The position numbers were made by a program, and so were the translations under genes. Under the pieces are notes generated by a model. The model made no database searches and was not told the origin of the DNA. It was given only the letters and a program-made list of their open reading frames with translations. Positions 13,046-25,712 of a stretch of 64,000 bases of DNA are shown in pieces. The first letter of the stretch is position 1, and every line of letters starts with the position of its first letter. This stretch comes from Schistosoma haematobium (lineage: Eukaryota > Platyhelminthes > Trematoda > Strigeidida > Schistosomatidae), in the NCBI RefSeq assembly GCF_000699445.3, contig NC_067196.1, positions 41,383,806-41,447,805 on the forward strand, read 5' to 3'.

Positions 13046-15164
13046 TTTACATTAAATAACTTATAAAACATAATTGAGAATATCTTTGGAAATAATGACA
13101 AACTGAAAATCAATCCAATGCAGAAACTATATTCTCGAATAGCTCAAAATTACATCAATATAGAAACTAATTATCATTACATTGACTGCTATTTTGTGTC
13201 ATACAGAGAACTGTATATTTTTTTAACATGTAGTTGAATACTTGCAATGAGATCAGCAAAAACCAGTCACAGTAGATTAAATATTCACACTTTTAATTAG
13301 TAATTATGATATTACTCAATTATTTCTCATTCTTTGATATCGTTCACCATTTTTAAAACTGCATCCTTTACTCTTTATCTAAAATAAGGTGATTAATGTA
13401 ACACTTTTTTATGTCTTTGAATTTCTTATCGTTATGTTGGTGAAATTCAATTTAATCTAAATTGATGTATATGTCTGTCTTGTCTCACTATTCAGAAAAT
13501 AACTGTATACAGAAATTTGATTTCGTATTTAAATGTTAAATTAACAAAATGGACTAATTATCAACTACTAAGATTTTAACAAGTAGTAAATTGATAATGA
13601 AATATTGCAGGTTAGGTTTTGATATTCAAATGAACTAATAAACACTTTGTGGTGTCAGTTGATATGTTAAGCAAATATATCTTATTCTATCTTTTGTACA
13701 AGCCGATTTATCCATTTTACTTGAGTCACATTTTGACCTTGTTAATTATTCACTTATCAACCTTGAATGTTTTAATATAAGCGTGTATGTACACTTATTA
13801 TCCTATTCATTACATGTCGGTAGCTTATTTTTATGTGACTATAACTATTGATTAACGCTTGATTAAATGAAGTTGGCTCACATGCCTTGTCCACTGCACG
13901 TAATTTCGCTTCGCTCTTTTCTCTTTGCTTCATTCCCCATCTGCCTGTTCAAATCAATAAGTGCATGAAATATACATATTCAAATTCCATTCTTGCATTT
14001 GGCTTATTTAATTCCGTTATTCACTAATGCGAGTTAAGTCGATGATAATATACGAGGATTGACGATATGTATATCTCAATAGCAATCAGAAACGATCAAA
14101 CTGGAGTCAGATACTGAGCCACTAAAACTTAACAATAACTGATAAATGTCATGTCATTTGAAGCATTTAAAGTAAAGTTGATAAATTAGAAAACTACTTC
14201 ACCCTGTTCTACTTTTTATCCATTCATTTAATGTTAATGAACTACAGTTATGTAACATCATATGCATGATATTTAAATATATATTTTGGCCTAGGCTGAT
14301 TCATTCTGATGATAATGTCAAGCTATCTCTTGACATAAATATCTATTTTAGATAGGAAAAATCGACAATCTCTTTACTTTAGGTTTTATCACTCTATAAA
14401 GGTTTAATTACACGATATCTAATCGTATGAAATGAAAAATAATTTGATAAAAAGAAAGTCAACCTAATATTTTGGAAAGTACCAAAATGATTTTATTTTC
14501 TATATGTGCTAGTAACTAATGCCAATTAAACGGTTGTCAGAAATTACTATCAAAACATCTTGGTATGACTTTGTGTAATGATGTTGATTTCATTTATGTA
14601 TAGATTGTCTTTTTAAATGCTTTAGGTGTATGTATTATGTTTTTCATGTGAAAAATAGGTTCTTCGAAAAAAGTACCTGCAATTTAGTTGAGATAACAAC
14701 TGTTTTATAAGTCTTGTAAAATTTTGTGGTTGAGAGTGTGTAGGTTCATTTGTTGTATAATGTAATTTAAAATAATAAACCATTATTCATAGGTTTATAA
14801 AATGAATAATGGTCATTCTGTGAAGTTGATGATAAGCATTATGTGGCTTGTGAACATGTAAATGATTCTATAAGTCATAGGTAATAAGAACGTAAATGCT
14901 CATAATTTAATGTAATTTTTATACTGGTTATCATAATGGTTCTAAATACCATATTTTCTCAAACAAATTATAAAATTCAGTATGAACAGATTGGTTCTTA
15001 TCAGATCATATCTCATTAGATAGTCTGAAGAAAACTTGGATTCAAAATCACAGATTTTATTTTATGTGTAATCACTGTACACTGCATTAGTTAAGTTGTT
15101 TTAACTAAACAGCAGTCAAATGGATCATTTTTTATGCAGTGAATATTTCGACTTTTTTAGTTCT
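13046..15164. other. AT-rich intergenic, nothing recognised
   Basis: No supported gene or repeat family. Confidence 0.6.
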
Positions 15165-15225
15165 GAGGTTGGCAAGTGCTGGTGAGCGGCCTATGCTTCT
15201 CCACGAGGAGTAACAGACGTAAGTG
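15165..15225 (-). repeat. Dispersed repeat fragment
   Basis: Its reverse (TTACGTCTGTTACTCC, then GAAGCATAGGCCGCTCACCA) matches the longer forward copy at 55922-56025. Confidence 0.55.
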
Positions 15226-15602
15226 AGTACATCAAAGATAGCGAATAATTCCAACAAAAACTTCATAAACATGATTTAATGATTTTGTTTTTTGAACAAC
15301 AAAAGTAAGGGATTGACATCAGTAATAAATTACATTTACCTATCATTTGAGCCTGTTCTAGTCCCAAATAATAATTATTAAATTTATTTCACGTTACGTT
15401 AATCACATTTCTCTCAAGTGGTTATGTTATTATTATCCATCTCAGTGTATTAATTGCATTTTTACTGAATAAGTTAGTTTACAGAACAATGTTCATGAAT
15501 TATTTTCATTTATTATATTTTTTTGACATATCTGTGATGAAGTTGGTTGATTTCGACTGTATAGCAGACAATAGGAAAGAAAAAACTAAAAAATCTAGAT
15601 AA

Positions 15603-15712
15603 TATAAACATCAACTCTGAGATGCAGGTATATCCAGCTGACGAGTCTCAAATAGCACAAATGCGCATCCTGGATTCCATTGCTAACCACTATACATCTT
15701 TGCTTATGATAA
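15603..15712 (+). repeat. SM-alpha SINE fragment with hammerhead
   Basis: CATCAACTCTGAGATGCAGG leads into the ribozyme (15632-15675). Stem I is fully paired (ATCCAG 15632-15637, CTGGAT 15670-15675) and CTGACGA is intact. GACGAAAC has become CACAAATG, destroying the GAAA core and weakening stem II. It ends with the usual CCACTATACATCTTTGCTTA. Confidence 0.8.
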
Positions 15713-16235
15713 AATGATTTTAAAACCTGTTTTTATCATCCAATAAATTATTTGTTTGTTTCTTATTCTAACTTCTATTAAATTGTATGTAGGTGTCTTT
15801 AAAAAAACATTTCTATTTAAATTAGTTAGTTGCAAAGTCACAACAACAAGAAAAAAATTAGAAAACATTGTTTATTTTATCAAACTTCAAAAGAAAAAAA
15901 AACTTTGTGACTCTCTGAATAAATAAAAAAATTTTATCTCGAATACTCAAATGAAAATTTGGATAAATACAATTTACTTCGTTTGGCAAGTTACATAAAT
16001 TTTGGAAATTATTCTATTCTTATGCATGATTGATCATCTAGTTATAAATCATAAGTATATGAATGTTTACTTAAAGTTTCATTTTATCAGTAATCAGTTA
16101 CGAATAATAGAGCAATAAAAGTACAAAACTGATATACTTCATTTCCTTTTTATTCTATAGTTTCAACACAATATTTTATTTTAAAGAGGAATAATTATCG
16201 ATTATTTTGATGTTTAATTATATTTTCTTGGAAAA
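15713..16235. other. AT-rich intergenic, nothing recognised
   Basis: No supported feature. Confidence 0.55.
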
Positions 16236-16390
16236 GCTTGGATCAGATTGCCAGGTGAAAGGTTGGATTTATTTCAAATATTTTCTCTGAGATTTTACAA
16301 ATACATTCTTCCTTTTTAATGTCTCAAACTAACTCAGCGCCCAAATACGATGAAACTATTCGATCAAATATAGACGAAAGTTGGTAAATA
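16236..16390 (+). repeat. Penelope-type leader with diverged ORF start
   Basis: GGTGAAAGGTTGGATTTATT and CTCTGAGATTTTACAAATAC correspond to the leader of the 12.9 kb copy. The ORF start reads MSQTNSAPKYDETIRSNIDE at 16319, sharing SAP, TIRSN and DE with the other copies, and stops soon after. Confidence 0.5.
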
Positions 16391-16670
16391 TTTTATTTGA
16401 TAAAATTCTATTATTTGAAAGTTTTTTTTCTGTTTTATCTACATACATGATAACTAGGATGAAAGATAGAAATTTCATTGTCTACTTGAATGGTTTACAT
16501 TATTTAACCGATTTTATATGACAATAAGTAAGTTAATGAAACATCTAATTTTTGTCAAACGAAATCATGTATTTTCAAGTGAACTGGAAAATTGAAGGAT
16601 TTGAACACTAAAATTGGGGTGAAATTGTTTAAAGGTCATATTGATGTAAATAACAATTCATTATTTGTAT

Positions 16671-17176
16671 GAGAAGGGGTTTTGTGGAGATTGTAGTAAT
16701 TTCAACAAATGAGATCATGAGCTAATTGAAGCTAGACCACGACGGAAAACCTGGAAGCACTGGACGGCCGTTTCGTCCTATTGTATAACTCCTCAGCACT
16801 GCGCATTTACTACAATCTCCACAAAACCCTTTTTCATACTAATCAACATATGCTTACTAATGAATGGATTCAAGAGGTATTTCCTGCAGTTCTAGTGAGA
16901 AGCAGTGACCAGTGGAGATCAACTAGGTCAGTTGTGAGATAATAACTCACTGGTGATAATGGTGGATGAGTCGCTCAATTTCGTGGATTAGTTGAAGTTA
17001 AACATTAACACGGTTGGATGCCGACCGGTTCAGTGGTCTGGAGGTTAAGCGTTCGCGCACGAGATCGACAGGTCGTGGGTTGGAATCTCACGTGGTGGTA
17101 TCATGGATGTGCATTTCTGAGGAGTCCCGAAATGGGACAAAACGGCCGTCCACTGCTTCCAGGTTTTCCATGGTAT
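16671..17176. repeat. Composite hammerhead SINE with inverted arm
   Basis: The left part (16671-16800) is a reverse-oriented 3' end, from GAAGGGGTTTTGTGGAGA through the hammerhead half. At 16806 it meets TTTACTACAATCTCCACAAA, the same end in the other orientation. From about 16890 a forward copy follows with A-box-like GGTTCAGTGGTCTGGAGG and hammerhead CTGAGGAGTCCCGAAATGGG. Its GAAA core reads AAAA, so it should be inactive. Two overlapping ORFs at 17014-17269 are translations of the SINE. Confidence 0.8.
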
Positions 17177-17995
17177 GCATTAGTTGTTTGCTTGTTTATT
17201 TCTATATGTCACCAATTTACTGGTTGTACAAATACAGTAATAAGTCTTCCTGATCCAAATGTACTTTAAATAAATATTATTTATGATAACTATATGATGT
17301 ATTCACAAAGTTTGATAAAAAGCTTACAATCATTGTCTTAGGCATTTAAATGAAAACACCACAAACTCTGATAGTATACCATTGAAAATATGTTTCTGGT
17401 AGAAAAATAAGTAAGTAGTCCTGATGATCGGAGATATTTGTAATCAATGAATTACAATTAATATAAATGAGCAAAAAACAGAAATTCGTTGCCATATTCC
17501 ATTTCATGCTAAAAAAGAATCTTTAATAAAACGAAACATATAGTAACAAATAAACCAAGAGTTATTTTTATAATTTAGAACTCAGAATGAATTTCAAATT
17601 CATTGTTTTCAAATCCACCAATTAATAGATGTTTATGAGTACCGGCTACCCTATGAAATACTATTCATGCTACCTTGATATATTTTTAAATAACAAGAAG
17701 TACCAATGAAACTATATTGATGTATAACGACAAATAAAACATCAAACAACACGAAATGGCAAGTATTACTTATTGACAGCTATTATCTAAGAAATATATT
17801 GATTGATTAATATAACGTTATCTATAATAAGGCATGTTATCTAAATTACCAGCACCGTTATAAAATCTTATTTTATCTAGTGCTTATCGCATGTTGACTT
17901 TTATCATAGCTTTAGTTCTACTGTTCATAAATTTGTATATATTCTATACTAGTTGAATGAAATGATATCAGTTCATTTTTAACATAGTTTTTTTA
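17177..17995. other. AT-rich intergenic, nothing recognised
   Basis: No supported feature. Confidence 0.55.
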
Positions 17996-18370
17996 TTGTA
18001 CATTTTTCGGGGTGTTAGATCCCCAGAACTCACTTGGCAAATGACTTATTTTTGTAATTCTGTTTTTAGAAATCTGAATGTTTTTGTTTTCGCGCAAAAA
18101 GGAGCTATTTTCAACTTCATCTCGTATTTCCCACTTTGGAGAATTTTAAACGCTATTCGTTCGTTGTATCTATTAGTATGCTATTTTGTGACGTTTCCCA
18201 AGGACACTTCCATGCTGTATTTATACATTTGATTTGTCTTATTATTGTTGGCCGTGTTTCTGACTGTTTGTGGAATATATTTTCCACTCCCGAACTTGAA
18301 CTTCTCTCACCAGTTAACGAAGCTGGGACGCGTCGGAATAGCCAGCTTCTTGGTCATTCTGTCACAGAAT
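17996..18370 (+). repeat. LTR-like repeat, copy 1
   Basis: By eye this aligns along most of its length with the reverse of 42905-42560: shared CTCACTTGGC/TCACTTGG, AAATCTGAAT, TTTCGCGCAAAAA versus TTTTTGCGCCAAAA, GTATTTCCCACTT, CTATTTTGTGACGTTTC, GGACGCGTCGGAATAG. About 350 bp and found alone, it resembles a solo LTR of unknown family. Three overlapping ORFs here have no recognisable domain. Confidence 0.45.
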
Positions 18371-18699
18371 CTTCGTTCAGTTCTCAGATTAGGTGAACTC
18401 GTAATCTCTTCAAACATAGCATACATCTATTTCAATTGCTGCAAATCGTCATTCAATATTTACTATTTTACTGGAAATATTTATTCAGTCTGCTACCTTA
18501 TTTTATCAAATGTTTAAAAAAGCAAGTGATTATTTAAAGCGTTCGCTTATGAAATCGAACAAATACTTTTTTCATAAGGAGTTAGACTTGATATTACGCT
18601 ATGTTGAAAATAATCGAAATATAAATGTGAGAGCCATGTGTGAGTCTAGATATTCTATGTATGTTCTCCTATTGACGAGATCTAAGATCTCTGGATTAA

Positions 18700-19790
18700 A
18701 CTGTTAGTAGGGTTGTCGATGACATAGTCCTATTTGGTGAAGACGCTGACAACTTGCATAGTCTTCTGACCACTATAAGCAACAATGCAAGTATGTTCGA
18801 GATGCGATTCTCCCCCTCAAAATGCAAAACGTTGCTTCAGGATTAGGTTGCATCGACACCCGAACTAATGATAGGGAGTGAATTAGTTGAGCGTGTCGAC
18901 CGCTTCACTTATCTTGGGAGTCTCATCAGCCCTTGTGGTCTGGTGTGTGACCAAGTCTCAGCACGGATATAGAAGGCTCGACTAGCTTTTGCCAACTTGC
19001 GTCATTTATGGCGTAGGCAAGATATCCGTCTACCAACCAAAGGAGGGGTTCGCTGCGCAGCAGTTCGTTCCGTCCTAATTTATGGCTGTGGAACGTAGCC
19101 GGCAAGAATGGAGAATATTCGTAGGTCACTAGTATTTGATCATAGGTGTCTTCGAAACATTGCTTGTATATCCTGGGACCAACGAGTAAGTAATGCAGTT
19201 GTTGGGAAACGGGTACAAGGTAAGGATGGTAAATCAATTGAAGTAGTAAAACTTCATCAGTTGAGATGGCTGGGGCATGTGCTACGTATGCCCAACCACC
19301 GACTGTCCTGACGAGCGATGTTTTCTCGTGTAGGAGTAGGTCGGATGAAAGCTAGAGGAGGCCAGACCAAAACATGGCACAAGTCCATGAAGTCATTGAC
19401 AAGTGGACTGAGTCATGTTGGTACGTGTAAACTATCTGGTTGGGACCCGCGAGACGATAGCCACCGATAGTTAAAGACCTTGAATGACATGGCTCAAAAA
19501 CGTTTGCAAGGAGCAGGTGCATCCACTCTTTGGGTTCTCCCAAATTCTTATCTGATTTCTTCATGTCCCTTACTTCCTTTTTCCAAATTTATTTCACTGT
19601 ATTATACTCCTTGAATAACATTTTCAAACCCTAGTATTTCTGATTACTGCTTATACTCTTACTACCTCTACCAATATGGGATTCGAATCGACAACTGAAT
19701 CTCTGTGCTCACGTGGTGTGGCAATTCGAACTGATGTACGTCCATACGAAGTTTTACGTTGTTACTGACTGACTGAGGGTTGCTTTTCTG
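18700..19790 (+). pseudogene. RTE/SR-type non-LTR retrotransposon, 3' end
   Basis: A 5'-truncated copy that starts at the RT FADD region (VDDIVLFGEDADNLHSLL), then MRFSPSKCKTLLQD, ELVERVDRFTYLGSLISP, KARLAFANLRHLWRRQDIRL, VRSVLIYGCGT, LVFDHRCLRNIACISWD, LHQLRWLGHVLRMPNHRL and LKTLNDMAQKRLQ. Stops interrupt it several times. The ORF at 19108-19311 is the best preserved piece. The 3' UTR ends near 19775 in GACTGACTGA, a simple tandem tail like that of RTE-class elements. It is a different subfamily from the 9.7 kb fragment. Confidence 0.85.
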
Positions 19791-22624
19791 ACACTAAAGA
19801 GAAGTCTCTACAAGCGACAGATACTCATTAGTTTTCTATATTTTCCCCGGATGATCCTGGTTTGCTAGAACCAGTAAGGTATACAACTTTATCTATTTCT
19901 ACGAGTTTATTTCTGCACGAGTGGTAATCTCATAGATTAACATAATACTAACCAAACACTCCTGGTACGTTATAATTTATAAACCAAAAACGGAGGAAAA
20001 ATCTCCACTTTTGTTCAATCAATAAGCATAGTTACCGCATGCACTAAAATATTTGTTTGAACAACACTTAAGACCGTAAAAATCTCAAAATGTGCATTAA
20101 AATCTAATTCTAATGGGTGATCAATCAATGAAATATATTTGATAACAAATTTAACTTTCACGTTATAATCCTTATAATCCGGTCACCAGACTAACTAGTG
20201 TTACGTTAAAGTTTGCTTAATTTCTGGTTAAAATATCTTACCTAACTTGATTATCATGTGATCTTCTGTGTATGATCTACCTAAAGACGAAAGAAAATTC
20301 TTCCATCACCCATGAAACTTATGACATTTTTGACGAACAAAACCTTCATTACACCAGATACAATTAAATCCCCAACCTTTACCAATAATCTGTCAACATT
20401 TATTCTTATTTTAAGGAATGTTAAAATGATCTGTTGCTATGTATAAATCAAATTACAAAGTATTTATATCACTGACATTTTGTATTCATGTTGAGTGGAA
20501 AGTTTGAGGGGATATTTATAATAGTTTATACAGGGAAGTTACGGATACTCAGAAGCTTTCTAGTCAAAAGACAAATCTTCAAACATCTTGCACATTTTCA
20601 TTCATATGAATATGCTAAGTTCATAAGAGAGATATGACGGTTCAATAAATACTTTGATAAGCCTCTTACTATTAAGTATCTGAACGTCAATAAAAAACAA
20701 TTTCATTTTGTTTTTCTTGTCACTGGAAAGTACACTTTATTTTTTAATAATAATAAAGTTCAAGAAAGATTTAAGAGTTTAACTATTTTCAGTATGTTCA
20801 ACATCATCTAAATTGAACTTAACATTTCATAACGATCTATTTTAGAAGAAATGTATTTTGATTTTTCATTCCCCAATGTTGGTCTAATATCAATTTAGTT
20901 GTTTATCAATGTATATGGTATAATAAATAATAAAGCATAATATTCAGTTTAACTTCTTTCAACATCTGTTCTATAGGCTTTCATATTCATTCATTTATCG
21001 TTCATTACGTGCTTCTATACCAGTTGACCTCTAATTAGTGTTTTAAAATAGAATGAATCCAATTGACTTTCATTTTGTACAATCAATATCTATTCCTATA
21101 ACTTTTAGCTAAATATTGTGTTATTTAATGTCTATGTGAAGCTTTATTGAAAATAAACATTAAAAGTACAGCTTCTTACATAATTTGATCTTTGTTGCTT
21201 ACATGATTAAGTACCAAAAATCAATGATGGATATTCGGGGGTGATTCTTCAAATTTTAATTACAATGATATCACTTTGTACAAGTTTTAACAGCTAAAAT
21301 AAATGTTCCTAATGCAACTGGAATATTTTGTTTTGAGTAAATTTCTTTAACATAAGAAAGGGCGATTCTTTTTTTTAGAATAATATTCCACTTTCAACTG
21401 CTCTATTCAATGACATTTACTAACAAATTGTTTACAGCGGACATTTATCACAAAAAGATTTTAATGATTTGATGAAGGCGAAATGTATAAACGTGGGTCA
21501 CAGTATTTTAGGGCACAGTAATATTATTTCAATTTACACCATAGAGGTCAGCAACTTTGATAACAAAAGTTACATTCAGTAAACAGTATACGAAGAATAA
21601 GCGCATACTAAGTGACTTTCCAACAACCTTAAACGATATAAAAATGAGACCTTCCACAGGCCGTAGCTCTGTGAAACCAGTATTTTCTTGGTAAGAGAAA
21701 TGGAACATCATGGTAATGAATGAATAATATAGCGAAAGGTTATCCCACCCCATTACCAATTAAGTATGATAATCGAAAGCTCTAGACAAGAAAACAGAAA
21801 AAGAATGCTCGAAATAATAGAAAAGTTACTTTGATATGTCTTTTATTATCATTTGTTCCATAACATACTGATTTAGATGAAGCTTATTTAGTAATCAACA
21901 GTTCCGTGTTCATTGTTATGACGAAAATGTGAATGTCATAATAACGATAAAGTTTGAGGTTAGTGAGAAATAGTGATAATCTAATCTTTGATATCAATTC
22001 AGTTAACAGCAAATCAGAGCTGGTGAAATTTTAATAGGTATGTGGTGTGTGCTACTTATATTGACATTAGTAGTAGATGATGTTAGTCGTGAACAGAATG
22101 TCTGGCAGCAGACAGACAAGAGGATCGAACAGTAAAGAATGGAAGCAGAATGCAATTTGTATGAAAATGAAGTCTGGGTCATTATGAGACAATTGATGGA
22201 GATTTTGCAAATTACGTATTTACTATTTGATTATTAGGTTTCTTAACAAGTCCTGTAATTTTGTGTTAAATACATTCGATTGTCCCCATGGGTGTTCTGT
22301 TCACTACAGGTATACTTAATTGTAAAATTGTTCATAATTTTAAGCTATATATTATTTCAATATTGAATTGTGATATAGCTGCTGGTGTAGGGATTTCAAT
22401 ACAGTACCAGAAGAAAGCAAAGTATTACTGTGTAATACAAACGATGCTAGTGCGTTTAATTCACTAACAAATTTCGGCATACTGTTCCAGATGCTTAATA
22501 ATTTACTCGATGAGTAATTTCTTTAGAGAATGGCAGATTTAAACTTTCGATATAGTGGTGTTAATCTTAAGAATAGATGATTTTCAAAACTGGGTTGCAT
22601 CAATGATTGAAAAACCTAATTTAT
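19791..22624. other. Intergenic, possible unclassified repeat at 22.0-22.5 kb
   Basis: Mostly AT-rich with nothing recognised. The part 22030-22320 is somewhat less AT-rich (GAACAGAATGTCTGGCAGCA, TGTCCCCATGGGTGTTCTGT) and may be a dispersed repeat, but no second copy lies in this window. Confidence 0.35.
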
Positions 22625-22960
22625 TTATCAGTATAGGATTCTGGAGATTGTTGGATTTCATGTAACTTCCGAACCGATCCAAATTAACCGATCATTGAAC
22701 GGCGATTTCATCCTAGCGTAGACTCCCTCACAATGCTCACCTATGATAACGCATCCGAGAATCGAACCCGGACGTTAAACTTATAGGCCAATGAGCCGGG
22801 TACCAGTGGAATACAGGTCTAAGTTCAACTAATCCACGATAATGAGTGACCATATTCCATTAATTTTTGTGAAAACTACCATGTTCTCAATAATGGCTAG
22901 CTTCGAGAGAGAAGTTTTGCAGTTCTATATAAAAGCTACGAGTTCAGTCCGTGTTGCGTG
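22625..22960 (-). repeat. Old tRNA-like/hammerhead SINE
   Basis: A diverged reverse copy. GAATCGAACCCGG is the reversed B box, CAATGAGCCGGGTACC the reversed A-box end, and AACTAATCCACGATAATGAG the conserved leader. The ribozyme core is decayed. Confidence 0.6.
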
Positions 22961-23587
22961 TGAGACAACGTTGGAGAGGTTTAGAAATCAGATAAACTAT
23001 GCGCAATAAAAATATATCTTTGTTGTCTATATTAAGGAGGAGTAATTTATATTACATCAGCTATGGTGTAACATTAAACAGTACCTTAAAACGTGCTTGG
23101 TATTTTATGATCAAATTAATTATTCACAGGCTTTGTAGCATATAGATGATTTTCTCCTAATACGTTTTGTCATCGATTGTGACAATTATGTCACACCTTT
23201 TAACGAATAGAATTTTGTTGAATCTTGTTTCAAATAAAGTAATAATCTATCCACATATATAACTAATCATGATATATCGACGTCCATGATAAGACATTTA
23301 AACGTTTCCACAAATTGTCACAATTCAGCAAATAAAATAACATTCTAAGTTCATACATCGTACACAGTTTTTTCATGATATTCTACATATTAGATATCGA
23401 CTTTGATCTTTGACAGATCCGTTCTTTTTCAGTATAAAGAACTGATTAAATTTTTTCTACTTTAAACTGTTTATTTGTATTTATCTATGTAGTAGAATGA
23501 AAATCTCGTCAGTAAGCATTTAATAGTAAATTAATCTAAATGTTCTTTGTATATTGCATTAAAGAAATTACCCGACTTATTTAAGTA
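22961..23587. other. AT-rich intergenic, nothing recognised
   Basis: No supported feature. Confidence 0.5.
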
Positions 23588-24065
23588 GACAAAGTCAGTC
23601 AGTCAGCTACAAAGTAGGGCCTGGCAAATATATGCATCGGTCCAAGTTGTCATACCTCATTAGAACAACAAGATGAACACCGAATTCATAGAAGTAGTTA
23701 ATTCAATTATAGTAATATATGGAAGATTATATACAAGGATATAGTACAGAAAGAAAGACAAAGTAATTTTAATCTCATAGTTTGAGGGAAGACAGAGAGT
23801 GTACACATCTACGCCATTGTGATCTATTCTGAGTTATGTCACACAGTCTTCAGCCATTGGTTACGACAGTCAGACGGACCCCAACCAAGTGGTCTGCATC
23901 TAGCAACACAGCTAAGACTAAAAGTTGGTGACTTTATGAACTGATGCTACGTTTTGGTTTGATCTTCCCTAACTTTCTTCCAATCATCCTCAACACTAAT
24001 CTGCATCGCGCGTCGTACCCGGTGTTCAGCCATAAGATAGAAGGGATAACAAATAAATACTAATA
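23588..24065. repeat. Dispersed repeat, probably a retroelement 3' region
   Basis: It opens with GTCAGTCAGTCAG, a tandem like the tail of the RTE copy at 19.8 kb, and continues with less AT-rich non-coding sequence (GGACCCCAACCAAGTGGTCT, CATCGCGCGTCGTACCC) to an ATAAATA-rich end. It resembles sequence I associate with schistosome retroelement 3' ends; no second copy is present here to prove it. Confidence 0.4.
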
Positions 24066-25279
24066 AATAAATACACAATTCGATATGATTCATGCTGGTT
24101 CTCTGTTAAAGACATGAATGAATAGTGGTTATCAAAGATCTTTTTAATAGAAGGGATATTTAATATTTCTGTAAAATTTCAATAATGTAGCTAAACTTGA
24201 CTCATTATCTCTTGTCTTTATTTCTTTGATGTTTTGGTGAGATAAACAATCAGTAACATTCAATAACTGGAATTAAGGTTATCAAACTGAAACTAAATTT
24301 TTTAGTCATCAAGTAATAAAACTTTTCATTCACCAGCGTTCTGTTTGTGTATCTGGAATATGATAGTGGAAACTAAGTGATAATCAATAATACAAATTAA
24401 ATAGTAGTCGATTACTCATCGTCAAAATCCATATGTTCCACTAATGCAGTTAGTATGATAACAAGAGAAAACTGTTTGTATAATCAAGTCGATCATTTTT
24501 TAAATAGAATAGTTGCTTCACAGTTTCACAAATTTCGACAAAGAGTAATTACTAAATAAATAAAAAATGTCCAAATATTCCATGCTTTAGAAATAATATT
24601 CCCCAGGTAATAGGGACTTCCCTGGGCACTTGAACTTGTATCATCAAGTGTCGATCACTTCTGACAGAAAGAAAGTTGATTAGAACTAAAACTCTATCAT
24701 GCCCAATAAAACCCAAACGGTGAACAATGATCTATTTGATCATCGAGTTACCTTAAGTATAAAGTCAACAGCTCGCTTCAGAGATGCTTTAAATGGTTGA
24801 AAGTAACTCAGCAATCATAGTAGGTGGACACTGTAACAGACTTATGCAACAATACTACCTAAAAGTTGAACTATGCTTATCATGACATAATTATTCTTCA
24901 TGATGTGAAAAAACACCATTATTGTCTAAAAACGATGTAGTTTATAGGACTACAAGATTTGTCCTCAAGTTATCGGTCAAATGTTATTTAGATCAGATAA
25001 TCGTAAAAAATGGATCAGGCATGTTTTTCATTCACTTAAACATGACACGAACAATCAAATAATACTGTTGTCCCGATGTCAATTTTCAGTGGACAGAAAA
25101 ATATAAAAGGTCCTAATATATAGTTAAATACTGATCATATTTCTCAATAGGTTGAAGCAAGTATTTTTTTCTAGTCAACATTAATTACAGTGATTTATTT
25201 TACTAATCGGAAATTTATTGAATTGAAGCGTTCTAATCATAGTCGTTTGTTATGTCAAGGATTGGTTTCAATTATAGGA
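24066..25279. other. AT-rich intergenic, nothing recognised
   Basis: No supported feature. Confidence 0.55.
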
Positions 25280-25712
25280 ATTATCAGAATGTGTTTTGTG
25301 GAGATTTTTAGAAATTTTCACAGATTGAACTCATGAGTCAGTTGAAGCTAGTGACTGACTTCAGGAGACACTTCTGGAGTTCTAGTGAGAAGTCGTTACC
25401 AGTGGAGTTCAACCAGGTCTGTTGTGAGATAGGAACTCACTGAAGACAATGGTGTACGGTAGCGCAACTTCGTGGATTGGTTGAAGTTAGACATTAACAC
25501 CGTTGGATGCCGGCTCAGTGGTCTAATGGTTAAGTGCTCGCGCGCGAAGCCAGTAGGTCCTGGGTTCGAGCCCCGGGTGGTGCGGGGTCGTGGATGCGCA
25601 CTGCTGAGGAGTCCCATACTAGGACGAAACGGCCGTCCAGTGCTTCCAGGTTTTCAACGGTGGTCTAGCTTCAACTGACTGGTGAGTTCAATCTGTGAAA
25701 ATTATAGGAATG
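25280..25712 (+). repeat. Well-preserved tRNA-like/hammerhead SINE with inverted ends
   Basis: The ends are inverted repeats: ATTTTCACAGATTGAACTCA near 25313 and its reverse near 25687-25708. Between them lie GTTCTAGTGAGAAGTCGTTA, TTCGTGGATTGGTTGAAGTT, an A-box-like GGCTCAGTGGTCTAATGG (25512-25529), a B-box-like GGGTTCGAGCCC (25562-25573), and an intact hammerhead. Two overlapping ORFs here (25396-25617 reverse, 25472-25678 forward) are SINE translations, not genes. Inference: RNA polymerase III could transcribe it. Confidence 0.85.
25598..25643 (+). ncRNA. Intact type I-like hammerhead ribozyme
   Basis: Stem I pairs GCACTG (25598-25603) with CAGTGC (25638-25643). The core CTGAGGA (25604-25610) fits CUGANGA. 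Stem II pairs GTCC with GGAC around CATACTA (25611-25625). GAAA follows at 25626-25629. Stem III is short (ACG with CGT) and closes on the triplet GTC ending at 25637, where cleavage would fall. All invariant positions I can check are present. Established: schistosome SINE hammerheads of this layout self-cleave. Activity of this copy is inferred. Confidence 0.8.

Noticed and set aside
25511..25580. tRNA-like segments as functional tRNA genes
   Set aside because: A-box and B-box resemblance is present, but the cloverleaf arms do not pair and each is followed by a ribozyme, so these are SINE promoters.
25396..25678. Overlapping ORFs on both strands as candidate genes
   Set aside because: They are translations of the hammerhead SINE; the same peptides recur (for example CALLRSP) at 17.0, 35.4 and 38.8 kb.
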